NCBI GenBank assembly: GCA_029531795.1
Contig: JAPEIS010000007.1
Location: forward strand, 1,364,001-1,428,000
Origin: Sclerotinia nivalis
Lineage: Eukaryota; Ascomycota; Leotiomycetes; Helotiales; Sclerotiniaceae
Direction of reading: 5' to 3'
DNA: 64,000 nucleotides
The notes beneath the pieces are model-generated. The model saw only the letters and a program-made list of their open reading frames with translations, was not told where the DNA came from and made no database searches. A program made the translations under genes and the position numbers. Of this stretch, positions 44,471-54,664 are shown in pieces. The first letter of the stretch is position 1, and each line of letters begins with the position of its first letter.

Positions 44471-46116
44471 ATGACTCTTATCTCCTTATGTAACCGGATA
44501 TTTTTGGGTCTAGGTCTACTAGTGTTTAGACTCAAAAAAATCACATCGCAAGCATCTCTCGAGAAAGAGCACGAAGGGAGCCTTGAAATTCGTGACACTC
44601 GAACGGGAAGATCATACACAATCTGCATATCTAATAATGCAATTGAAGCTACAGACTTACGAATGATTTCTACCGCAGGGTGGAATCGCAGTCCGCTGGA
44701 GCATTATTCAAAGGGCTTGAAAGTCTTGGATATAGGTTTTCAGAATACGGCCGTCTGCGAATCACGAATTACCCATATGTAAGATCAGCTTGTTCAATCA
44801 GTTGTGCACAGATAATGAGTTCTTTATTGTACTGACCCTTAAAACCATAGAGATGGGAACCTTGGCAAGATCCAATTCAGGCAGTATTCGCTAGACTATC
44901 TACTCGAGCATCATGACTTCATTGAAGTCGCATATCTGCTCATTTGGGGACATTTACCTTCTTGCGCCGAAACGCAGAACTTTGAAGGCGAACTTTTCAA
45001 ACAATCAAACCCCCCGGGTATTGTGATAGACGTGGTCAGAAATTTTCCGTAAGTTTAAATGGAACTTTCATCTATATACCTTCATGAGATGGCTCACCTA
45101 ACACGACAGACGCGGAACTCCGAACTTTCTCATAATTGTTGCAGGCCTATCAGCATGGGCTGCATACTCGGCGGACCACATCCCAATACACGCTGGCGAG
45201 AATATCTACTTGGGCAGTCCTGACGCTGTGGACAGCGGTATAATCCGAACTATGTCGGCACTATCAGTGGTGATTGCCTTAACATCCTACCATCAACAAG
45301 GAAAGCAATTCAGATCACCAGATGCCAGAAATTCATTCGTGGGCAATCAACTTCTCATGATGGGAATAGTGAATTCTGAGACTGGAAAGCCGGAATTATG
45401 GACAGAAAGGCAACTCAATAAACTTTGGATCATCTATGCAGATCACGAAATGACTAATTCCACGGCTGCATTCCTCCACGTCACGTCTACACTCGCGGAT
45501 CCCATTTCCGGTTGTATGACTTCTTTACTTTCTGGATCTGGACCGCTCCATGCAGGCGCGATTGATTTAGCATACCGAAGCTTTCAACAAATTGGATCCA
45601 AGGAAAACGTCGCAAAACTGATTGCGGATGTAAAGGCCAAGAAACAAAGATTATTCGGTTATGGGCATCGAATTTACAAAACAGTCGACCCACGCATTTA
45701 CCATCTACGCAAGATGATGGATGATCTTGCTGGAAGAGCCGCTAGCAATCCTCTTCTTTCAATCGCAATGGAGATCGATCGAATAGCCTCTCAGGATACT
45801 TATTTTACGTCTAGAAATCTCAAAGCGAACGCAGACTTGTATGGCTGCTTCGTTTTTTCTGCTCTGTAAGTTACGCCCATGGAAAGTTTTGAAACTAGAA
45901 AGATAGCTGATATCATATCACTCAGGGGGTTTGAGCCGGAGATAATCACTGCCACAGCTGCGATGGCCAGGTCGTCGGGCGTCATGGCACACTGGCGTGA
46001 GGCAATGAGTAAGTTGCGCATACAGGCAATACTGTAATACAGAGAACTAATGTTTTGCAGGTGATAGGCCAAACATATGGCGGCCACAGCAAGTTTTCAC
46101 TGGTGTGGTATTATGA
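44471..46116 (+). CDS. Citrate synthase homologue, putative alkylcitrate synthase
   Basis: Five exons: 44471-44778, 44851-45048, 45110-45865, 45926-46008 and 46061-46116 (donors GTAAGA, GTAAGT, GTAAGT, GTAAGT; all acceptors CAG or TAG), 466 residues. Citrate synthases condense oxaloacetate with acetyl-CoA; cluster versions use longer acyl-CoA to give alkylcitrates. Landmarks: RDTRTGRSYTICI, joined ITHIDGNLGKIQFRQYSLDYL, YADHEMTNSTAAFLHVTSTLADP (first catalytic region), SGSGPLHAGAID (catalytic His), GYGHRIYKTVDPR (second His), ANADLYGCFVF (catalytic Asp) and the C-terminal end RPNIWRPQQVFTGVVL. The N-terminus (MTLISLCNRIFLGLGLLVFRLKK) is hydrophobic rather than a standard mitochondrial presequence, and the oxaloacetate/acyl pocket differs from housekeeping enzymes. 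Substrate length cannot be read from sequence. Confidence 0.9.
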
Positions 46117-46670
46117 GATCCAAATGTGTGACTTTTTCTCCCTTACATTGTAAAGTGCAGACAGAAATCATTATATGGTACATGCCGATCTATTGTTCAG
46201 TGTTAGCAAGCTGGCTCTCAATCTAAATAATTACCTACCTACACATGTACTTAAAACATTTCCTTGAGGTGAAGAACATGCAATGTTACGATCAGGGAAC
46301 AGTGCTGTGGCACAGCAGTGAATATTGCATGACCCCATCTTGATAAACTGTGCAACTTATCAGACCCCTACATGTGAATGTACCGGTATTAACAGATGCT
46401 GTGTTATCTCCAGTCAGTTGGTAACAGATATATAAACCCATAAACCCCTACAACTCGCCCACCGAAATTGTTTCGATTTTTCTCTCCAGAGGATTTGTGT
46501 ACAAAGGTGCTGCGCCACACTAAAATCTCACCCCATTCTATCATCCACTTATCCCACCACAATTCAGCCCTCTCAAATCAATAATTTTCTATCGCGGGCC
46601 ATCCACCATATTTTTCAGCACCAAAAATACACACCCACCCTTTTATCCGTATTTCCTCCACACCATCAAA
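46117..46670. promoter_or_regulatory. Synthase 3' flank and PEBP promoter
   Basis: 0.55 kb. Contains a TATATAAAC-like box at ~46428-46437 on the plus strand, followed by a long C/T-rich tract with CCACC repeats down to the ATG at 46671. This is the usual architecture of a constitutive fungal promoter. Confidence 0.5.
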
Positions 46671-47297
46671 ATGGCCGCATACCTCGAAGCATTTCTCGGA
46701 CGACTTTTCTATTCTCAACGAGGCCGCGACGCAAAACTCATATCACGTTCCATCCCCTCCATCACCCAGCTTCCAGCCACCCTCCTCGTCACATCTCCAC
46801 TCGGCCCTTCACTATCACCTCTCTCCCATTCGCACTCCCAAGTCGGCGCGAATGAATTTCCGCCTCTTTCGTGGTCTTTAAATCCCAACACGGACCCCGA
46901 GCTTCGCGATAAAATAAAATCGTTTCTTCTCGTTGTCGAGGATCCTGATGCGCCTTTACCGAGTCCGGTTATTCATGGTATTTACTACAATATTCCGCCT
47001 TCCAAAACAGAGGTTCGCAAGGAGGATTTTGTGGAAATGAGTAAGGGTGATGATGGTAGCGGTCAGTTGTTGGCTGGTGGTTTCAGTTATGGAGTTAATC
47101 GAAGAAAGACGATTTGGGGAGGTCCAAAGCCGGTTTTGGGACATGGTGTGCATAGGTATTTTTTCCAGGTGGTAGGATTGAGTGAGCGGTTGGAGACGGG
47201 TGCGAAGATTGGAAGGAAGGAGCTTGTGGGGTTGTTGGAAGGTAAGGTTTTGGTTTGGGGAGAGTGGGTGGGAACTTATGAGAGGAAATTGGAATGA
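46671..47297 (+). CDS. PEBP/YbhB-like phosphatidylethanolamine-binding protein
   Basis: Single exon, 208 residues, no signal peptide. Residues ~28-205 form the PEBP fold: LLVTSPLG, GANEFPPLSWSLNP, the ligand-site motif VVEDPDAPLPSPVIHGIYYNIP (DPDAP and HG), GGFSYGVNRRKTIWGGPKPVLGHGVHRYFFQVVGL (GPxPPxGxHRY-type) and a C-terminal VLVWGEWVGTYERKL. PEBPs bind anionic or phosphorylated ligands. PEBP-like cyclases occur in maleidride clusters together with alkylcitrate synthase and dehydratase, which makes its position 0.55 kb from those genes notable. However, its sequence is closest in style to the widespread cytosolic fungal PEBP, so it may be an ordinary neighbour. Confidence 0.88.
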   Translation: MAAYLEAFLGRLFYSQRGRDAKLISRSIPSITQLPATLLVTSPLGPSLSPLSHSHSQVGANEFPPLSWSLNPNTDPELRDKIKSFLLVVEDPDAPLPSPVIHGIYYNIPPSKTEVRKEDFVEMSKGDDGSGQLLAGGFSYGVNRRKTIWGGPKPVLGHGVHRYFFQVVGLSERLETGAKIGRKELVGLLEGKVLVWGEWVGTYERKLE

Positions 47298-48001
47298 TTA
47301 GGGTGCAGGACTTTCATCATGACTTAGAGATATTGCGCACAGAGATGAAGTAATAATAATTGGAGCCCATTTGGCTGGTTCAAAGTGTCTTTAACTCCTG
47401 GTTTCATATGATATTCATTTCCCCCAACTGCGAAGGGACTGTTCCTCTTCCAGGTGACCATCAATCTCGCAGCAATTTCGCAGCCGGAAGATGCCCCTCT
47501 GTCTGAATCTATGCGCTTGATATGAAGAGGCTGGCTATAAGAGGAGATATTAGAAGCGTTTTCACCTTCGCAGTGAGAAGCTATAATTGTGATTGATGGC
47601 CATCGTTAAAGACGGGAAATGTCTCACACGCTCAGAAATCTGCCGCAAGTCTTACAAATTCCAGATGACTCAATATTGTTTATACAATTGGTGTACGAAA
47701 CGAATCTATTCTATAACGCAAATCCAATCCAATGTACGAAAAGGTATCAATATTCCAACAGATGTCTAACTGAGTATGCCATCTACTTTTTGTCCGTCTG
47801 TCTATGTCACAGGCCTTAATGCCATGGCACACAACTCCCAAAATAAAAACAAAAATACAGCGTCCATTAACTTGTCAGGACGTGGAAATAAAATACAATA
47901 ATTAAAATTCAAAGAACTCAGTAACCCATGGTATCTTCTAAATAACAGGCAATCTTAAAGTTCAAAGTAAATGAAGGACAAAGCATGCTCTAATTGCTCA
48001 A
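47298..48001. other. Intergenic between convergent PEBP and amylase genes
   Basis: 0.7 kb of 3' flanks. A 66-codon open frame at 47619-47819 is not supported. Nothing else is seen. Confidence 0.6.
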
Positions 48002-49693
48002 TTATTCAGGCGTAGAGAATATAGACCACGGAGATGAACTCTCCTCAACACTCGGCATTAAAATCTTGCCTCCTGCCTGGGCCGCCACCGGATCCTTTTC
48101 GGCTAGTATAATATCTTCAGTAGAAACAGAATCTCCATGTGGCCAAGTGGTGATTTCATCGGCAACTTTCGAGGAAGAGATGAAGCTAAATATGTTAGAG
48201 AATAATCTAGACAGAGCGCTTTGAAATGGTGGTATGATATTCTCGCAGATGTGTTCTGCTAGACGGAGAGGCAGAAAGATTCGGGGTTCGCCGGCTACCA
48301 TAGTGATTTTCGTGGTTCGTTTGACTGTGAAAGATTCCCTTGTGAGAATGTCGACTATTGTGGTACCGTTTTTGAACATAGTAGGTACGAAGACCGTTTT
48401 CGTTTTCGCCTGGCTGCCTTGATTGGTCAGTACCATGAGCAAGGGGCCCTTCTGCGTAGCAGCAACGTTGTCGTCAACATAAAGACGCGTGGTTAGATGT
48501 GTACCAAACCCTGAATCCCAACTCAGCTTTCTGATCTGATTCAAACGTGCAATGTACTGATATAGTGGTGTAATATTATAGTCTGACGTCCACATCAGCT
48601 CTCGGGAGCCAGGATCACCATCTCCTGAATAAGATTGTTCTTGTCCGTAGTAAATAATTGGCACACCATCTGTGAGTAAAGTCCATGCCATAGCATTCTT
48701 TACAACGGCCAAATCCTCGTTTGTGTCGTGGGTAAACCGCGGCATATCGTGATTCTCCATAAAAGTCGACATTTGCTGCATATCGCGGAATTTTGACCTG
48801 TACTCAGGAGTGAGGAGGTTGATAAGCTCATGCATACTTCCGCCGTCTCTATGAAATGCTCTTTTCAAAGGATAATATGTCCCATAGTCCAAAAGCCCTC
48901 CAATGTATGGTTGATATGAGCTTAGGTAGTTAGGATCACCTGATAATACCTCACCCACCGACCAGACCCCAGCAGACCGAACAAAATCCGGCCAAAAATT
49001 CTTCCTGACATGTTTGACGGTATCAATCCTCAGGCCATCAATTTTAAACTTTTGTACAAGTTTCATGATCCAAGTTTGAAGGGTGAGCACCACGGTAGGA
49101 TCTTCGGTATTTAGATCAGGCAATGGTACATGTTCATCACCTAACCATCCTTCCTGACACTCCTGTTCATTGTCATAACTTGTGATGAACGACTTTGGAT
49201 GATAGTATGATGAATCATTGAAAGGTACATATCTGGAATATTCCACAGTAGGGGGTGAACCCATATGATTGACAACCACATCAATCATCAAAAACATTCC
49301 TCGCGCGTGCAACGCATCTGATAGGGCGAGTAAATCGTCTGCTGTGCCGAAATGTGGATTTACTGAATAAATATCCTCTGGCCAATATCCATGATAGGCC
49401 GCTCCATATTGGGTCACCTCTTCGATATTCTTATGGATCTGTATGGAGCTGTTAGTGAGTGAAGCTAATACATCGGGGAGGCTGAAGAAACATACGGGTG
49501 AAATCCATATGGCATCGAAACCCATTCCTTGAATATAATCAAGTCTAGATATTATACCCCTCCATGTCCCACCACAGTAATCTCTAATCCCATTATCTGG
49601 ACCTCGATTTTGGCGGTTCTCATCCTCTATAGCGAATCTGTCGGTGAGGACTTGGTATATGGAACGTCTTTTCCACGCCTCGGCATTAGACAT
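48002..49693 (-). CDS. GH13 alpha-amylase without signal peptide
   Basis: Two exons, 49693-49496 and 49438-48002, 544 residues. The 57-nt intron is a multiple of three without a stop, so the region also reads as one 563-codon frame; it is called because WISP/IHKNIEEVTQYGAAYHGYW is the conserved junction and it has GTATGT, CACTAAC and CAG. GH13 regions in order: DVVVNH (I, ~119-124), GLRIDTVKH (II, nucleophile Asp ~205), SVGEVLS (III, Glu ~229) and FMENHDMPRF (IV, Asp ~297). QVLTDRFA and YCGGTWRGIISRLDYI are typical of fungal amylases. The protein begins MSNAEAWKRRSIYQ with no secretion signal, and upstream sequence suggests a 5'-UTR intron ending CTAATGTCAACAG and two tiny upstream ORFs. An intracellular role, as in alpha-glucan metabolism, is inferred. 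The ~80-residue tail is unrecognised. Confidence 0.9.
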   Translation of the reverse strand: MSNAEAWKRRSIYQVLTDRFAIEDENRQNRGPDNGIRDYCGGTWRGIISRLDYIQGMGFDAIWISPVCFFSLPDVLASLTNSSIQIHKNIEEVTQYGAAYHGYWPEDIYSVNPHFGTADDLLALSDALHARGMFLMIDVVVNHMGSPPTVEYSRYVPFNDSSYYHPKSFITSYDNEQECQEGWLGDEHVPLPDLNTEDPTVVLTLQTWIMKLVQKFKIDGLRIDTVKHVRKNFWPDFVRSAGVWSVGEVLSGDPNYLSSYQPYIGGLLDYGTYYPLKRAFHRDGGSMHELINLLTPEYRSKFRDMQQMSTFMENHDMPRFTHDTNEDLAVVKNAMAWTLLTDGVPIIYYGQEQSYSGDGDPGSRELMWTSDYNITPLYQYIARLNQIRKLSWDSGFGTHLTTRLYVDDNVAATQKGPLLMVLTNQGSQAKTKTVFVPTMFKNGTTIVDILTRESFTVKRTTKITMVAGEPRIFLPLRLAEHICENIIPPFQSALSRLFSNIFSFISSSKVADEITTWPHGDSVSTEDIILAEKDPVAAQAGGKILMPSVEESSSPWSIFSTPE

Positions 49694-50507
49694 GGTGTAA
49701 CGATTGACAATAAGAAAAAGAAACTGTTGACATTAGCATTAGAATTAATAAAGTGGCTTTTTGATTATAAATATGTTTTGAAAACGAGAAGAAATGAGAA
49801 GCATAAATACCTGGGTAGTTAATTTTGCTTACCCTAGTCGCTGGTCATCCAAGGCCCCCACACTTAGCTCCACTACTAATCATACATCTCCAACCCTTAA
49901 GAGAGAGTTGACTTCCTTGAACTATCCTTCCCTTTGATTGGTTCTTGATGTTTAGATAATATTTGTATAAAATTATGAATTTTTATATATATTTTATGAG
50001 GATTCGTTAAGGGGAAGAACTATTTAAAGAAGTCAACTCCTCTTTAGGGGTTAGATGTGTGTGATTGGTAGTGGCCCGTGGGGAAGCTAAGTGGGGAGGG
50101 ACGTAAATGGCCGACGGTTAGGTTTTTTTAGTTCGTATTTTGAATTGGATAGCCTTACGTTCCAAATATAGAAATACGATGTCACGAGAGTGTGATCTAC
50201 CGATACCCCTGTCTTGAGCCTCACTCAACGTTAACATCATCAATTCTAGTCGAGACTATGAATGATTGCGAAAGCTTGAATGTTTCATCCTATTTGATTA
50301 AGGGAGTGGAAGAATTATATTACGGTGCTCCCCAATGGGAGCCTTGTCCTGCTACGCCCCGGCACTAGTATACAAATGATCATACAGGATCATCACCACA
50401 TCGTATCGAAATATCAAAAGCTGCTCGAGTATCGACAGCCCCCTAACATAATATCCACCCTGTTAGGCCGGCAGACATTCTAGCATACAAATGTTTACAA
50501 TGTATCG
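49694..50507. promoter_or_regulatory. Amylase promoter and spacer with an inserted inverted-repeat element
   Basis: 0.8 kb between two minus-strand genes. It contains the inverted-repeat element at 49831-50122. The stretch 49694-49830 holds a probable 5'-leader intron (donor CAG/GTATTT near 49811, acceptor near 49724). Right of 50123 nothing is recognised. Confidence 0.5.
49831..50122. mobile_element. MITE-like element with ~100-bp imperfect inverted repeats
   Basis: The left arm (about 49831-49932) and right arm (about 50011-50122) are reverse complements with roughly 75-80% identity by eye. Matched blocks include ACCCTAG/CTAGG-type ends, CCCCCACACTTAGCT with AGCTAAGTGGGGAGGG, ACTACTAATCATACATCT with AGATGTGTGTGATTGGTAGT, and AGAGAGTTGACTTC with GAAGTCAACTCCTCT. 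The right arm has a ~10-bp insertion (CCCGTGGGGA). The ~78-bp AT-rich loop has no coding capacity. Clear target-site duplications were not found. A folded hairpin transposon relic (MITE) is the simplest reading. Confidence 0.65.
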
Positions 50508-50972
50508 TTACAACACAGTGTCGATACTAGAAGCTGTCAACTCTATCAAGTGATCTAGTCTCATTTTCCTAAGAATATCAGTCAGTAATCGAAGAGAAAT
50601 ATTCTCATCAGTAATACGAGACATACCCGATTTCGAAGCTACTACTTCATTTTCCATTGTTTTCTTGCTTTTGTTCCACTGTTCTCTGCAAGCCCCGAAA
50701 ATACGCTCGCTGATACCATAAACTGCCGCAGCACCCATTATCTTCATGTGACTAGCCAAGGAAAGACTAGGAATACCATAACGCCAAAACCACATGGTCA
50801 TGATTGCCGTTTCAATTATATCTTTTGTACCAAGAGGTTTGGGATGCCCCTTCGGATTTATATACTTGTAATAGGCGATCTGGGTGCAGTAACGACCTGA
50901 CATACCAAGGGCTGTACCCCAGGCTGTAAAGCTTGCAAAGCAAATAGTTTTACCAATTATACCCATCGCCAT
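50508..50972 (-). CDS. Small unknown protein, possibly membrane-associated
   Basis: Single exon, 154 residues, start at the first ATG (50972, MAMGIIGK); the second Met two codons later is equally possible. I do not recognise a family. The N-terminus has a moderately hydrophobic helix (ICFASFTAWGTALGM), then Lys/Pro-rich YINPKGHPKPLGT, a helix with Trp and Met (IIETAIMTMWFWRYGIPSL), a Ala/Gly-rich stretch (MGAAAVYGISERIFGA) and a charged C-terminal half with Leu-rich ISLRLLTDILRKMRLDHLIEL. The overall shape would suit a small mitochondrial or ER membrane-peripheral protein. Isolated, with 3.7 kb of repeats on its upstream side. Confidence 0.6.
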   Translation of the reverse strand: MAMGIIGKTICFASFTAWGTALGMSGRYCTQIAYYKYINPKGHPKPLGTKDIIETAIMTMWFWRYGIPSLSLASHMKIMGAAAVYGISERIFGACREQWNKSKKTMENEVVASKSGMSRITDENISLRLLTDILRKMRLDHLIELTASSIDTVL

Positions 50973-52877
50973 GATTCATGAATGGTGATTGATGGTTGGA
51001 TCGTCGGAATTGCAAGAAAATCTGGAATAAAGGTTTCAATGATTGAATTGTTCGAATCGAAAGGAGAGGTTTGGAAGAAGTTGTGAACGGTGTATTTAGG
51101 GAATTGTATCGTGTAAAGGTAGGTATGAAAAGATATTTGAATGGAACTTTTTTCTTCTTATTTTTGAGGATTTCTTAGAGTGCGAGTTGTTCGGGTAATA
51201 TTATGTACTTTGTATTGGTTTAAACTCTAGTTCATTGACTATTCCCCCGCCTTTTTCCTAGGACATCTTTTCCACTTAGCTTAATCTCTTACTTTCCTGT
51301 TCTCTTCGAAGTCACGACTCCGGATACAGATGATTACTTGTGGCATGACCAAGGAATGACCTAGATGGTTTATAGGAATAGCAATCCCAATGCCCAAAGC
51401 CCAAAAGCGAAAGTAGTTGCACCGCTCAAATATGAACTGATGAATCATAATTATTTTTTGAGGGATTGATTAATGCTGGGTGATTGGGTTCGTCGAATTG
51501 AGAGCGAAACTTAACTTTAGGAGTTGCATTTGAGGTATTGAACTAGACATGGATAGGTATTAAGAGGTTTGTATTGATGTCTCGGGATTTGGAGAATTTT
51601 TCCGAGTGCGTGGGGTTTGGCACTAACTCATTGACCATCACCCTTCTAGTGATGCCTCATACCTACTAGTAGGTACAGCGACCCCAAGTGAGGCATACCT
51701 TTGAAGGAGCTTCATTCAATACCTACCTGTACATAAATAAGGGAGAAAGTGAAATGCAGATGAATACAATTTAATTTGGTCTATCAAATATTATATACCT
51801 AAAAAAAAAAAGAGTTCATTCTCTAAACTACTGAATATTTTTGTCATACAAAATTCCCAAAACCATGGCCGGCAGGAACCAAATTTGCTACAAGCTTAGT
51901 TTTAGCGTGGACTTCTACTCATTGCTCCCGATATTTGCGATTTGTTGATGATGCAATACACTTCAAGCTTTCAGACTCATAAGACAAGTTCGAACGAGGA
52001 ATAGTACTTGCATGTTGCACTTGAACTGGAAATGAAATGTATTCGACACAAGGGTGTGTTTTGATGCATCTGTTGCGACTTCTCTGATACCGATAGGCAA
52101 CTTCGCTGCATGTTGAGGTTTGGAAGCACAACTGGTATAGCTTTGGAAAGTATTGTGCAATTAGAAAATTGGCGAGAGTCTTTCGAAAGCTGAGGTGGGG
52201 TAACGAGAACCGAAGACGTCACTGCCAATAATTCAGAGAAATGGCACAATGGTCGAGCCTTGAAGACCTTGTAAATTCGAGCTGTCGTGGAGATGTGTTG
52301 CCCAGGTGTCGCTTTCTCGCGCCAATCATAATCAGCCAAGGTGCCCTGGTGAGCTGCTTTTGCGGCTTTCCTCGTAGGTATACACGCCTGGCACGCACCA
52401 GCTTTTGGATATGATCTGATCTCCCGGTTTCATCACTGGGGCATCGCGAACAGCGTTCTGAGCTTTGTACTCTTGCGTAGTCGCCGTTTTTGATGTTGTC
52501 TTGTGTTATGCGATACGGTGAAAGTGCTTGACGACTGGTACACCGAACACACTGTTCCGAGTTTTGAATTTTGTGTTTTCTCGTCTTTGGTGGTATTCTG
52601 TCTGCTGTGGTATGATGACTTCATGGCAATGTCCTGAGATTTGAAACGGTGCTTTTGTGTGTTCGGCGGTCTCGGTTATACCTTTTGTGGTGGTATATGA
52701 GGGGCGATTGGAGCTTGATATCTCTCTAACTACCTTGAGTTCGTGGAAGTGGCTAAAGAAGACTTATATAGCCAATTCAAACCAAACAGCCTGCCCGAGA
52801 CATCATTGCCGAGACAGCCCTCGTAGCTTTCTTTACATCCTCTTTCTTGTAAAAGCTTCCATTCACCATTGTGCAGT

Positions 52878-53110
52878 CCCATTCCCGTATCCAACGTCAA
52901 ATACCCATCCATTATCTTCGCCACCTTCACCTTCACTCCCACTTCCACCATTACACAATCCCATTCCCGTTTTCAATGTTAAATAGCCATCCATCATCTT
53001 CGCCATCTTCACTTTCACTTCCACCATTGCACAATGTCATTTCCGTTTTCAATGTCAAGTGCCCATCCATCATCTTCGCCACCTCCACCTCCACTTCCAC
53101 TTCCACCAAT
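52878..53110. repeat. Three-copy minisatellite, ~76-82 bp unit
   Basis: Each unit runs CCCATTCCCGT, TTCAATGT, CCATCCATCATCTTCGCCA, CTTCACTTCCACCATT. Starts are near 52878, 52960 and 53036. Trinucleotide and hexanucleotide expansions (TTCACC, CCACTT) account for length differences. Confidence 0.85.
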
Positions 53111-54199
53111 TGTAACCGCGAGTCCAGTGGTGGCTGGCTGCCGTCTACCATCTATTAATTCAATTCTCCCATTCTCTTGACCCCTGCCATCCACAAGAAA
53201 CTGTCGTCGCATCATTACAAGCACCATGCCATGTCTCCATCGTTTTGACCATCCTAGCCACAAGCAACACCCATATCATATTTCTAACGTTTCACACAAG
53301 AAACTCCTGTGCTTCTTATAGTGTCCTTTAGAACCAAATCCAATATATGACACAATTTGGGACACAAATCGCGATTTTAGGTCTTGAAAGTAATAATACA
53401 GTTCGTGGTTCGTAAACTGTAAGAATCGCAGGATCGTGGATTATATATCGTGAGGCCGAAGGTCGCATGTCATGCGTCGAGGGCTAGTGAATCGCGGACC
53501 ACTGCGAAGGCTCAATATTCAAGCCCCTTCCCCGTCCCCTTGCAAACCCCATTATTCAAGCTCCTCTGCTCCTTCAGAGCCTCTTTCCCTCAGAGCCTCT
53601 TTCCCTCAGAGCTTCAGCGCTCCTTCACGATTCAAATCACGGCCCACATCCTTGAGAGAGACGCCATACTTCTCGATACAGACACCATAAAATAAACTCC
53701 CATCCTTCTCACTATCAACACCATCAACACCATCAACACCATCAACACCATCAACACAATACAACCAAGAATTGATCTTAATCCCATCCCAAATACCACA
53801 ACACCATAATTAAACTCCCATATTTATACACCACAAACACCACAAACCACAAACCACAAACTTCCGTTCCCGGAGGCGTTAGTTTAAACTCCCATCCCTT
53901 TTTTTTTTAAAAAAAATCCTGAGAGGCCCGAGGGGAGAACTGGAGGTCACTTACTCTCGATATACTTTTCGAGTGTCAACCCAGGGTGTTGAGGAAGTAT
54001 TGGGGTGGAATTTCCACTGAGGCCCTGCAGACTTTCAGAGGAATCGTGGGTGCGAATCCATTGTCCAGGAAGGTTTTGGACATTGCCGCACATCGGGGGA
54101 CAACGGTGTGCATTGGCTCAGTACTTTCAAACTAGGCATTTGCCCCATCCACTCATTGTAACGTCCCTGAGTACCGTAGGCCTGGGAGATTGTAAATGT

Positions 54200-54469
54200 C
54201 CTGCATCGTTTGAGTATCTCAAATGATTAGGAACATTCTAATCATTGGATTGTCCTGGGATCATTAGATCTTTCAAAGATTCAGAATATCCTGCATTGTT
54301 AGAATATCTCAAATGATTAGGGACATTCTAATTATTGGATTGTCCTAGGATCACTAGATCTTTCAAAAGTCCAGAATGTCCTGTATCGTTAGAGTATCTC
54401 AAATGATTAGGAACATTCTAATCATTGGATTGTCCTGGGATCATTAGATCTTTCAAAGGCTCAGAATGT
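54200..54469. repeat. Three head-to-tail 90-bp repeats, each with a hairpin
   Basis: Units start at 54200, 54290 and 54380, exactly 90 bp each. Every unit has the palindromic core AATGATTAG / 7-nt loop / CTAATCATT; copy 2 has one transition (CTAATTATT) that still allows a G-U pair on RNA. All three frames contain stops, so it is not coding. Confidence 0.92.
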
Positions 54470-54664
54470 CCTAATCCAAATACTTGTTATCAATCGGGAT
54501 CGAGATTCGCGTTATTTAGGAGGCAAGAGGATTCATAAACAAGCCACTGTACCTAGGTATTATTAATAGCCATAAAATTCATTATCTCCATTTTCAATCT
54601 TAAAAAGTCATACTCCGCTTCGCCAATAACAATCATCAGCCTAGTCTATCCGCGGCACTTATCC

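Larger units (their letters stand above)
50973..54664. other. 3.7 kb intergenic region rich in tandem repeats
   Basis: Holds a diverged duplication (~50990-51270 against ~51460-51680, sharing TTCATTGAC/CTCATTGACCATCACCC-type ends), a 76-82 bp minisatellite, short CCATCAACA and ACAAACC arrays (53705-53865), a T9A9-like tract near 53900 and the 90-bp repeat. A minus-strand frame near 51977-52430 stays open for ~140 codons without an ATG; no domain is seen and it is not called. Confidence 0.55.

Noticed and set aside
51977..52430. About 140 codons open on the minus strand (QACIPTRKAAKAAHQGTLADYDW)
   Set aside because: No ATG in frame, no domain and no partner exons.
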